DNA from: an uncultured Eubacteriales bacterium
Lineage (GTDB): Bacteria; Bacillota; Clostridia; Peptostreptococcales; Anaerovoracaceae
Direction: 5' to 3'
Assembly: GCA_902766915.1 (NCBI GenBank)
Contig: CACXFN010000065.1
Coordinates: 1-10,371 of the forward strand
Length of the DNA: 10,371 bases
Made by a program: the position numbers and the translations under genes. Position 1 is the stretch's first letter. Every line of letters starts with the position of its first letter. Shown here piece after piece: positions 1 through 6,158 of the stretch. A model generated the notes under the pieces. That model searched no databases. It worked only from the letters and a program-made list of their open reading frames with translations, and was not told where the DNA came from.

Positions 1-125
1 ATGCGGGTAACTTCTATTCGCATCTCGTTTGGTAGGATTTTACGGCTGTTATCCAGCTTCCATGCTACTGTGGGGAGAACGTATTTTGGTTCAAGGACTC
101 TTGTTGTTCCGTATTTATCGGGCAT
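1..125 (-). CDS. Kdd-like dehydrogenase, N-terminal fragment (runs off left edge)
   Basis: Reading leftward from an ATG at 125-123, 41 codons are open to the window edge, with a good ribosome binding site (GAGGTG on the minus strand, bases 135-130) about 4 nt before the start. The peptide begins MPDKYGTTRVLEPKYVLP and continues with DN..KILPNEMRIEVTR. This aligns without gaps to the start of the Kdd protein encoded at 833-1894: both share YGT-RV--PK-VLP, then DN, I, NE and I-V at matching spacing. What is seen is a clear N-terminal paralogue of 3,5-diaminohexanoate dehydrogenase. Its substrate is inferred only: it may be a second Kdd, or a relative acting on another diamino or amino-keto acid. 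The gene is divergent from kal and shares its upstream region, so the two may be co-regulated. The fragment is too short to show the nucleotide-binding domain. Confidence 0.8.
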   Translation of the reverse strand, partial: MPDKYGTTRVLEPKYVLPTVAWKLDNSRKILPNEMRIEVTR

Positions 126-199
126 AATTCACCTCTTGATATTTTGAGATTTATGGATAAACGAGTTAATAAATAAGTCTTAAGCCAGGTATTCTAGGG

Positions 200-259
200 G
201 TCTTTGAATTGTTTATGGTTCATCATTTTGAGGGGTGAACATATAATGGTTCAAAGACT
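200..259. repeat. Operator-like inverted and direct repeats in the divergent intergenic region
   Basis: GTCTTTGAA at 200-208 is repeated in inverted orientation as TTCAAAGAC at 250-258, with 50 bp between equivalent positions. ATGGTTCA occurs twice in direct orientation, at 215-222 and 246-253, 31 bp apart (about three helical turns). GTTCA (218-222) and TGAAC (236-240) form a further inverted pair. A TATAAT word (242-247) lies among them. A related word, GGTTCAAGGACT, also occurs at 88-99 inside the leftward gene. The words are seen directly; a role as regulator binding sites for the two divergent transcripts is inferred. No regulator gene is present in the window. Confidence 0.4.
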
Positions 260-299
260 GTACGAGTGAATTTTACAACATTTTAGGACCTTGCGCAAC

Positions 300-328
300 T
301 TCATTATATAAAAAGCTTGTGCTAATAT
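300..328 (+). promoter_or_regulatory. Candidate promoter for kal-kdd-kamA
   Basis: An extended -10 element, TGC followed by TAATAT (320-328), lies 17 bp after a weak -35-like TTCATT (300-305). Transcription would start near 335 and give a leader of about 60 nt before kal. A competing -10 word, TATAAT (242-247), has only a poor -35 (TTCATC, 219-224) but overlaps the repeated words described at 200-259. Neither is a strong consensus, so the exact start is uncertain. The remainder of 126-397 shows no convincing gene and no terminator. Confidence 0.35.
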
Positions 329-397
329 TTTCTTGAGAAAGAATAGATTTTTGCTTGTTTATCTTGGCAAAGACGCTATGAACGTAAGGAGAAGGAA

Positions 398-790
398 ATG
401 GAAGAGAAAATTACATCATTTATCAGACTCAGGATGTCAGCAAAGGACGCACATTACGGCGGAAACCTGGTTGATGGTGCGCATATGGTTCATCTCTTTG
501 GGGATGTTGCAACGGAGCTTCTCATAAAGTGCGACGGCGACGAAGGCCTTTTCTGCGCTTATGACAATGTTGAGTTCCTTGCACCCGTATATGCAGGCGA
601 TTATATCGAAGCATACGGCGAGATAACGAGCATAGGAAATACATCCAGAAAAATGAGCTTTGAGGCAAGAAAGGTAATTGCCCCAAGACCCGACATCAGT
701 GCATCGGCCGCTGATTTCTTGGAAGAGCCGATAGTAGTTGCAAGGGCCACAGGAACTTGCGTAGTACCAAAAGAATGCAAAAGAAAATAA
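398..790 (+). CDS. kal: 3-aminobutyryl-CoA ammonia-lyase
   Basis: Kal deaminates L-3-aminobutyryl-CoA to crotonyl-CoA and ammonia, the step that feeds lysine carbon into the butyrate branch. The 130-residue product matches the usual length of this small hotdog-fold family. Recognisable stretches are [18 protein letters not shown] (residues 11-28), the following helix [11 protein letters not shown], and [20 protein letters not shown], typical of the central strand and turn of Kal. There is no signal peptide or membrane segment, so it should be a soluble cytoplasmic enzyme. The start is set by AAGGAG (386-391), 6 nt before the ATG. It is the first gene of the rightward cluster, 42 nt before kdd. 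In the Fusobacterium lysine cluster kal is, from memory, followed by kce; here kce is absent. I am confident of the identity from the sequence motifs and the neighbours. Confidence 0.93.
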   Translation: MEEKITSFIRLRMSAKDAHYGGNLVDGAHMVHLFGDVATELLIKCDGDEGLFCAYDNVEFLAPVYAGDYIEAYGEITSIGNTSRKMSFEARKVIAPRPDISASAADFLEEPIVVARATGTCVVPKECKRK

Positions 791-832
791 AAATAGAGTA
801 AACAATTCGCATTGATTGATAGGAGGTCAAAA

Positions 833-1894
833 ATGAAAAAAGGAAATCCATACGGAACACACAGAGTTATTTCTCCAAAGGGCGTACTTCCGCAGCCAGC
901 AGACGTTATCGATAACGATATGGAGATTTATGACAACGAAGTAAAGATCAACGTAAAGACTCTGAATATAGACTCTGCATCCTTTACATCGGTTGTAGAT
1001 CACGCTTGCGGAAAGAAGCCGACAGACGATCTTACGGATGCTGACATCGAAGCTATCAAGGCTACAATGCTCGGCATCGTTGCAAAAGCAGGAAAGCATA
1101 AGAACCCATGGACAGGTTCCGGCGGAATGCTTATCGGAGAAGTTGAAGAAATCGGACCAGAATGGAAGGGCGACCTCAAGGTTGGTGACAAGATTGCAAC
1201 ACTCGTTTCGCTTTCACTCACACCACTCGTAATTGATGAAATCATCGCTATGCGTCCTGCAATCGACCAGGTTGACATCAAGGGACATGCAATTCTCTTC
1301 CAGAGCGGCATCTATGCCAAGCTTCCTGATGATATGCCGGAAGGACTGGCACTCTCCGCATTGGACGTAGCCGGTGCTCCTGCGCAGGCTGCCAAGCTGG
1401 TACAGCCGGGCATGAAGGTTATGGTAATCGGCGGCGGCGGAAAATCCGGACTTCTCTGCCTCTACGAAGCAAAGAAGAGAGCAGGCGTAACAGGTCAGGT
1501 AATCTGCGCAGCAGGATCCCAGAAGTCAGAAGACAGAGCCAGAAGCCTCGATTTGGCAGATGCATATTTCCACCATGATGCTACAGATGCAGTTGGTATG
1601 TATGAGAAGATTATGGAACTCACTAACGGTGAGCTCTGCGACCTGGTAATCAACTGCGTAAATATAGAAAACACTGAAATGGCTTCAATCCTTTGCACCA
1701 AGGACGGCGGAAGAGTATACTTCTTCTCCATGGCAACCAGCTTCACAAAGGCAGCTCTGGGTGCAGAAGGTGTTGGTAAAGACGTAGAGATGATCGTAGG
1801 TAACGGCTATACAAGAGGCCATGCAGAAATCACTCTCCAGGTTCTTAGAGAACATGAAGGAATCAAAAAGCTCTTCGAGGAAATGTACGCATAA
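833..1894 (+). CDS. kdd: L-erythro-3,5-diaminohexanoate dehydrogenase
   Basis: Kdd oxidatively deaminates L-erythro-3,5-diaminohexanoate to 3-keto-5-aminohexanoate with a nicotinamide cofactor, the third step of lysine fermentation. The 353-residue protein has the Kdd N-terminus (NPYGTHRVISPKGVLP), then TGSGGMLIGEVEEIG, LKVGDKIATLVSLSLTPL and LDVAGAPAQAAKLV. A Rossmann glycine loop, GGGGKSG, spans residues 200-206, followed by VINCVN and the conserved C-terminal segment YFFSMATSFTKAALGAEGVG. The layout is that of a medium-chain dehydrogenase: a GroES-like N-terminal part followed by a nucleotide-binding domain. The ATG at 833 is chosen because AGGAGG (821-826) sits 6 nt upstream; the in-frame TTG at 812 would place that site inside the gene. 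Kdd acts on the product of KamDE encoded downstream. A paralogue begins at 125 on the other strand. Confidence 0.95.
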   Translation: MKKGNPYGTHRVISPKGVLPQPADVIDNDMEIYDNEVKINVKTLNIDSASFTSVVDHACGKKPTDDLTDADIEAIKATMLGIVAKAGKHKNPWTGSGGMLIGEVEEIGPEWKGDLKVGDKIATLVSLSLTPLVIDEIIAMRPAIDQVDIKGHAILFQSGIYAKLPDDMPEGLALSALDVAGAPAQAAKLVQPGMKVMVIGGGGKSGLLCLYEAKKRAGVTGQVICAAGSQKSEDRARSLDLADAYFHHDATDAVGMYEKIMELTNGELCDLVINCVNIENTEMASILCTKDGGRVYFFSMATSFTKAALGAEGVGKDVEMIVGNGYTRGHAEITLQVLREHEGIKKLFEEMYA

Positions 1895-1938
1895 TTAAGA
1901 GTACGAAATCAGAGAAGGATAAAGAATAGGAGATTATC

Positions 1939-3204
1939 ATGGCAATTAGAAATTGGAAAGACATACCCTTGTTCAAGGATGTTACGGATGAACAGTGGAA
2001 TGACTGGCACTGGCAGGTAAGTCACAGACTTTCAACAGTGGAAGACATAGCCCAGGTAATCAATTTAACGGATCAGGAAAAAGAGGAAATTGAAAAGGTT
2101 ATCGGCGGATTCAGAGTAGGTATCACACCTTATTACGCATCTCTCATGGATACTGACGATCCCAGAGATCCGGTAAGAATGCAGGCAGTTCCCACACTTC
2201 ATGAAATGCATAGATCTGCTGCCGACGATGCAGACCCACTTCACGAGGACGCTGATTCTCCTGCTCCCGGACTAACTCACAGATATCCGGACAGAGTTCT
2301 TTTCCTCATTACAGACCAGTGCTCCATGTACTGCCGTCACTGCACCAGAAGAAGACTTGCCGGTGAAACGGATGGAGCAAGATCAAAGGAAGACATAGAA
2401 GCTTGCCTGGAATACATCAGAAAGACTCCTCAGGTCAGAGACGTACTTCTTTCCGGTGGAGATGCTCTTCTGGTTGAAGATGATACATTGGAATACATCA
2501 TTAGCGAACTTAGAAAGATTCCTCATGTAGAAATCGTAAGATTGGGATCCAGAACTCCGGTTGTTATGCCTATGCGTATAACCGATGATCTGGTTAACAT
2601 GCTGAAGAAATATCATCCAATTTGGCTAAACACTCACTTCAATCATCCGAAGGAAATGACTCCGGAAGCAAGAGAGGCCTGCAGAAAACTGGCAGATGCC
2701 GGTATTCCTTTAGGAAACCAGAGCGTGCTTCTGCGCGGAGTCAACGACTGCAAATTCATCATGATGGATTTGGTACACGAGTTGGTTATGAACAGAGTAA
2801 GACCTTACTATATCTATATCTGCGATCTTTCCGTAGGTATCGAGCATTTCAGAACCCATGTATCCAAGGGAATAGAAATTATCGAAGGTCTCCGTGGACA
2901 CACATCCGGTTATTGCGTACCAACCTTCGTTGTAGACGCACCCGGAGGTGGCGGCAAAACACCTGTAATGCCTAACTATGTAATTTCTCAGACTCCGGAT
3001 AAGGTGATTCTCAGAAACTACGAGGGCGTTATTACAACCTACACACAACCAAATCTGCCGGATCTTCCTTGCACTTGTGATTATTGCACAGGCAAGAAGA
3101 AATCATTCTACCAGGGTGTTTCTGCATTGGGCGAAGGACTTGAAATCAAGTCAATGGAACCGGCCAACCTGGAGAGACATAAGAGAAATGAGCATCACGA
3201 ATAA
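1939..3204 (+). CDS. kamA: L-lysine 2,3-aminomutase (radical SAM, PLP)
   Basis: KamA converts L-lysine to L-beta-lysine using S-adenosylmethionine, a [4Fe-4S] cluster and PLP; it is the entry step of the pathway. The 421-residue product carries the radical SAM triad CSMYCRHC (C128, C132, C135). The PLP lysine is K340 in PGGGGKTPVMPNY. D296 and D333 correspond to the two aspartates that hold the substrate amino group in the Clostridium subterminale enzyme (D293 and D330, as I recall). The zinc ligands C271, C378, C380 and C383 are also present at the same +3 offset. Every key residue is in place, so the enzyme should be active. This favours lysine catabolism over the EpmB-type paralogues, which are shorter. 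The start has AGGAG (1928-1932) 6 nt before the ATG. It lies 44 nt after kdd and probably shares its transcript. Confidence 0.97.
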   Translation: MAIRNWKDIPLFKDVTDEQWNDWHWQVSHRLSTVEDIAQVINLTDQEKEEIEKVIGGFRVGITPYYASLMDTDDPRDPVRMQAVPTLHEMHRSAADDADPLHEDADSPAPGLTHRYPDRVLFLITDQCSMYCRHCTRRRLAGETDGARSKEDIEACLEYIRKTPQVRDVLLSGGDALLVEDDTLEYIISELRKIPHVEIVRLGSRTPVVMPMRITDDLVNMLKKYHPIWLNTHFNHPKEMTPEAREACRKLADAGIPLGNQSVLLRGVNDCKFIMMDLVHELVMNRVRPYYIYICDLSVGIEHFRTHVSKGIEIIEGLRGHTSGYCVPTFVVDAPGGGGKTPVMPNYVISQTPDKVILRNYEGVITTYTQPNLPDLPCTCDYCTGKKKSFYQGVSALGEGLEIKSMEPANLERHKRNEHHE

Positions 3205-3235
3205 TTAAGTATTATAATAGGCCAAAGATTGTCAT

Positions 3236-3263
3236 TTGAAATTTTATAATGTGAATATATACT
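3236..3263 (+). promoter_or_regulatory. Candidate promoter for kamB-kamC-kamD-kamE
   Basis: In the kamA-kamB gap, TTGAAA (3236-3241) is followed after 16 bp by TATACT (3258-3263), giving a predicted start near 3270 and a leader of about 108 nt. Another TATAAT (3245-3250) lies within the spacer but lacks a matching -35. No terminator is visible after kamA, so readthrough from the kal transcript is also possible. This is a sequence-only guess based on spacing and consensus. Confidence 0.35.
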
Positions 3264-3321
3264 TATCACTTCGCTTAGGGTAGGGGCGAAAAATGAGAAT
3301 CTTTTAGGGCTACGGACTGTG

Positions 3322-3354
3322 GATATAGGGAGACTTACTGAGTCTCCCTATATC
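3322..3354 (+). promoter_or_regulatory. Perfect 14-bp hairpin in the kamB leader
   Basis: GATATAGGGAGACT (3322-3335) and AGTCTCCCTATATC (3341-3354) are exact reverse complements around a TACTG loop. No T-tract follows on either strand, so it is not an ordinary intrinsic terminator. It ends 23 nt before the kamB start, just ahead of a weak AAGGAA ribosome binding site (3362-3367). A smaller stem, TTCGC/GCGAA (3270-3274 with 3286-3290), lies upstream. The hairpin may stabilise or mark a processed 5' end of the kamBCDE mRNA, or act on kamB translation; these roles are inferred. Confidence 0.6.
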
Positions 3355-3377
3355 GGTAAATAAGGAAAAGACATATA

Positions 3378-4457
3378 ATGGCACTTCTTCAGGAATTGGC
3401 AAATGAATACAAAACCATTTCGATTGTCGGAATGGCCAAAAACGCCGGTAAGACAACTGCGCTCAATTTCCTTATAGAAGAAGCCTACGATGAAGGAATA
3501 AATCTGGGCATCACATCCACAGGTCGTGATGGTGAAACTGTGGATTTGGTTACGGAAACAGAAAAGCCAAAGGTTTATCTATATGAAGACACCATCGTTT
3601 CAGTTCCTGCGCAATTGTTTGAATTGGCAGAGGCAGGATTGGAAATCTTGTCCACAACCAAATATCGTACTTCCTTAGGCGAACTTTACCTGTGCAAGGT
3701 AAAGGATAGCGGATATGTACAGATTGCAGGACCGGTTGCTGCAGCTGATACCAAGAGGATGTGCGCGGAAATCTTTGGTTGGGGTGTGGATCTCATACTC
3801 ATAGATGGCGCCATAGACAGAAAATCAGTGGCTTCGCCGGAATCTTCAGATGCAGTTATTCTTTCCACCGGAGCAGTTCTGTCTAGAGACATCAAGAAAG
3901 TTGTTCGTGAAACAGCCCATGTGGTTGAGCTGTATAACCTGCCTGAATTAGATGATTTGGAACTTCGCCGCATAATAGAGGAAAGAATCAACCACCAACA
4001 GATTTTGATAATAAAAGAAAAATCCGGAGCCGATCAAAAGAATGAATCAGAGGATGTAAGTACTATAGGTGACGGAACCTCATTCAGCGTTGAAGCTTTG
4101 GATTTAAAAACAGGACTTGGAAGCGGAAGGTTCATCAATGAAGCAATTGATGATGAAACCAGGTATGTATATATTCCCGGTGCTTTTACCGGAAGTATTA
4201 TTGCGGATATTGACCCGGCGAAATTCAAAGGTGTAGAATTTATTTTGAAGGATCCTACCAGGATATTCATGGACTCCATTCTTTGGAAACAGATGAAGAA
4301 AAGAGGCATGGGCATCAAGGTATTAAAGAATATAAAAGTATGTGCAGTTACGGTGAACCCCTTTTCACCGGAAGGCTATTCATTTGATAGCAGTGCTTTA
4401 TGCGAAGAAATGCATAATGCGATTCCGGATATACCCGTAATTGATGTAAGAAAATAA
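3378..4457 (+). CDS. kamB: P-loop protein KamB, putative lysine 5,6-aminomutase reactivase subunit
   Basis: This 359-residue protein has a Walker A loop at its N-terminus, GMAKNAGKTT (residues 18-27), and a DGAIDRKS segment (143-150) that could serve as the Walker B or Mg-binding region after the strand VDLILI. A polar, probably flexible stretch (about 215-238, rich in E, D, S and N) separates the nucleotide-binding half from the C-terminal half, which ends in VTVNPFSPEGYSF and an EEMHNAIPDIPVIDV tail. The family is found beside the B12-dependent lysine 5,6-aminomutase genes, was once labelled MutL-like, and is now treated as part of a reactivation system with KamC. I see no GHKL ATPase motifs of true MutL. 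The biochemical role is therefore family- and context-based. The ribosome binding site is weak (AAGGAA, 10 nt before the ATG) and a strong hairpin precedes it. kamC follows after 33 nt. Confidence 0.82.
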   Translation: MALLQELANEYKTISIVGMAKNAGKTTALNFLIEEAYDEGINLGITSTGRDGETVDLVTETEKPKVYLYEDTIVSVPAQLFELAEAGLEILSTTKYRTSLGELYLCKVKDSGYVQIAGPVAAADTKRMCAEIFGWGVDLILIDGAIDRKSVASPESSDAVILSTGAVLSRDIKKVVRETAHVVELYNLPELDDLELRRIIEERINHQQILIIKEKSGADQKNESEDVSTIGDGTSFSVEALDLKTGLGSGRFINEAIDDETRYVYIPGAFTGSIIADIDPAKFKGVEFILKDPTRIFMDSILWKQMKKRGMGIKVLKNIKVCAVTVNPFSPEGYSFDSSALCEEMHNAIPDIPVIDVRK

Positions 4458-4490
4458 TAAGGATAGAATTAAAAGGCGGAAGGTGGATTA

Positions 4491-6158
4491 ATGCAACAAG
4501 GTGACAACCGAAGGTTATCAAATATCAAAACCAGAAACGAAACGGGTTTTGATTTTGTTGCGTCTAAACTAAATATAATGACTCCCATGGGTAAGAAGGT
4601 GCAGAAGGATACCAGGCCCTTCTTCCCTGGGGAAGAATCATTCCTTAATGATGAACTGGATAAGGTTGAAGCCCTGAAAAATGTGGCGGAGAAGGATCCG
4701 AAAAACATTGACAGGATTCACGAGATATTTCATTGTCTAAAGGATATAAGTGGCTCAATTGAAAGAGCCGGAAGAGATTCCCTTACAGTGGTAGAACTCT
4801 TTGAAGTTAAATCCATGCTTCTTTATATGGAGAGCCTCAGTGGAATAGTTCGTGACATCGAAAAAGAAGGTGGACTTATTCCTGATGAATTCAATCTTCT
4901 GGATACCAGTGAAGTGCTTAACCTTCTTGATCCTAAAAAAGATCGTATTAATACCTTTTATATTTACGACGATTATTCTAAGAAGCTTACAACATATCGT
5001 GCCAGGAAAAAGCAATTGGATGTTGAAATCAGGAAACTCCAAAAGCGCGAGAAGGACAGGATAAAAGAAGAGCACGGTATTGTGCTTACACCCAAATTTG
5101 ATATTGTAATTCCGAAATCCTCCGAACAATTGGAGGTTGCCAAATCCATCAAAGAATTGGAGCAGATTGCTGAAGACTATAGTTCCATAACATTTACTCT
5201 CTCCATGATGGAAGGAACTGAGGAACTTGCTAAGGAAAGGGAAGACCTAAACCTTAAAATTGAAGAAGAGGAAGACGAAGTTCGTGGCAGGCTTTCTGCC
5301 AAGATAGGCGAGCATAGAGACAACCTCCTGACCAACCTTAATAAGATGGGCAGGTTAGATTATGTTTTAGCAAAGGGCTTGTTTGCTATAGAGTATAATC
5401 TTTCCAGACCGCAAATAGTTGAAGAACACCGAATCTATATTTCGGAAGGCAGGCAACTACAGGTTGAGGATGCGCTTAAAAAGCAAGGTAAGAAATACAC
5501 TCCCATCAGTATGGAATTATTAGAGGGGGTAACCTGCATAACTGGTGCTAACATGGGAGGGAAAACCATCAGTTTAAAGCTTTCCGGTTTGATTCCGATT
5601 ATGACCCAGTATGGTTATTTTGTACCTTGTGAGAGAGCGGAAATAGGATTATCCAACTTTATTCAGATACTTATTGGTGATAGCCAATCGGTAGAAAGAG
5701 GCCTTTCCAGTTTTGGAAGCGAAATGGAAGAGCTGAAGGAAATCTTTGATAGGGCTAAGGATAGATCATTAATCATGGTGGATGAGATCGCCAGCGGCAC
5801 AAATCCAATGGAGGGCCTAGCGCTAACAAAGAGCATTGTAGATTTCCTTTTGGAAAAGCCCTATATAACTCTGTTAACTACGCATTATGAGACTGTTACA
5901 AATAACCCGAAGGTTAAGAATATGCAGGTTAGAGGCTTGGCGGATGCTGATTTTAGAAAACTGAACAGCGAATTGTCTTTGGCCAATAGAAGAAAGCGAA
6001 TTGATATTATAGGAAAGTATATGGACTACCGACTGATGCCTGTGGAACCGGGACGTTCGGTACCAAAGGATGCTCTAAACATCGCAAAGATGCTGGGGCT
6101 CCCCGAAGAAGTTATCAATAAGGCAGAAACATATATAAAACAAGGAGAAAAAGAATGA
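4491..6158 (+). CDS. kamC: MutS-like ATPase KamC, putative lysine 5,6-aminomutase reactivase
   Basis: The 555-residue product has a MutS-type ABC ATPase domain in its C-terminal part: Walker A GANMGGKT (352-359), a signature region SSFGSEMEELKEIF, Walker B LIMVDE with D431 and E432, a GTNP loop, and the switch histidine in TTHYE (H465). The C-terminal PVEPGRSVPKDALNIAKMLG resembles the equivalent MutS tail. Upstream are helical lever-like regions with charged coiled-coil character (about 159-195 and 243-285). There is no mismatch-recognition domain with the Phe-X-Glu motif and no MutS2 Smr nuclease domain, so a role in mismatch repair is unlikely. By family and context it works with KamB to exchange damaged cobalamin on lysine 5,6-aminomutase; that mechanism is inferred. 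AGGTGG (4481-4486) supports this start. Its stop overlaps the kamD start (ATGA). Confidence 0.85.
   Translation: MQQGDNRRLSNIKTRNETGFDFVASKLNIMTPMGKKVQKDTRPFFPGEESFLNDELDKVEALKNVAEKDPKNIDRIHEIFHCLKDISGSIERAGRDSLTVVELFEVKSMLLYMESLSGIVRDIEKEGGLIPDEFNLLDTSEVLNLLDPKKDRINTFYIYDDYSKKLTTYRARKKQLDVEIRKLQKREKDRIKEEHGIVLTPKFDIVIPKSSEQLEVAKSIKELEQIAEDYSSITFTLSMMEGTEELAKEREDLNLKIEEEEDEVRGRLSAKIGEHRDNLLTNLNKMGRLDYVLAKGLFAIEYNLSRPQIVEEHRIYISEGRQLQVEDALKKQGKKYTPISMELLEGVTCITGANMGGKTISLKLSGLIPIMTQYGYFVPCERAEIGLSNFIQILIGDSQSVERGLSSFGSEMEELKEIFDRAKDRSLIMVDEIASGTNPMEGLALTKSIVDFLLEKPYITLLTTHYETVTNNPKVKNMQVRGLADADFRKLNSELSLANRRKRIDIIGKYMDYRLMPVEPGRSVPKDALNIAKMLGLPEEVINKAETYIKQGEKE

Noticed and set aside
357..378. 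Sigma-54 type -24/-12 promoter at TTGGCA upstream of kal
   Set aside because: The GG-to-GC spacing is 7 nt and not 10, and it lies too close to the kal ribosome binding site.
333..527. 64-codon plus-strand frame before and across kal
   Set aside because: It overlaps kal in another frame, is rich in Arg and Lys without motifs, and has no ribosome binding site at its TTG start.
437..805. 122-codon minus-strand frame opposite kal
   Set aside because: It lies opposite a clearly conserved gene, is cysteine- and aromatic-rich with no recognisable motif, and is a shadow frame.
812..832. Upstream TTG start for kdd
   Set aside because: The AGGAGG ribosome binding site lies at 821-826, inside that extension and correctly spaced for the ATG at 833; the conserved Kdd N-terminus also begins there.
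3270..3354. Possible cobalamin riboswitch before kamB
   Set aside because: Some words resemble cobalamin boxes, but the full set of conserved boxes and their spacing is missing, and the GGGAGAC word is fully explained as one arm of a perfect hairpin. It needs a covariance-model search before any such call.
4491..6158. DNA mismatch repair MutS or MutS2
   Set aside because: There is no mismatch-recognition domain or Smr domain, and the gene is embedded in and coupled to the lysine 5,6-aminomutase genes.
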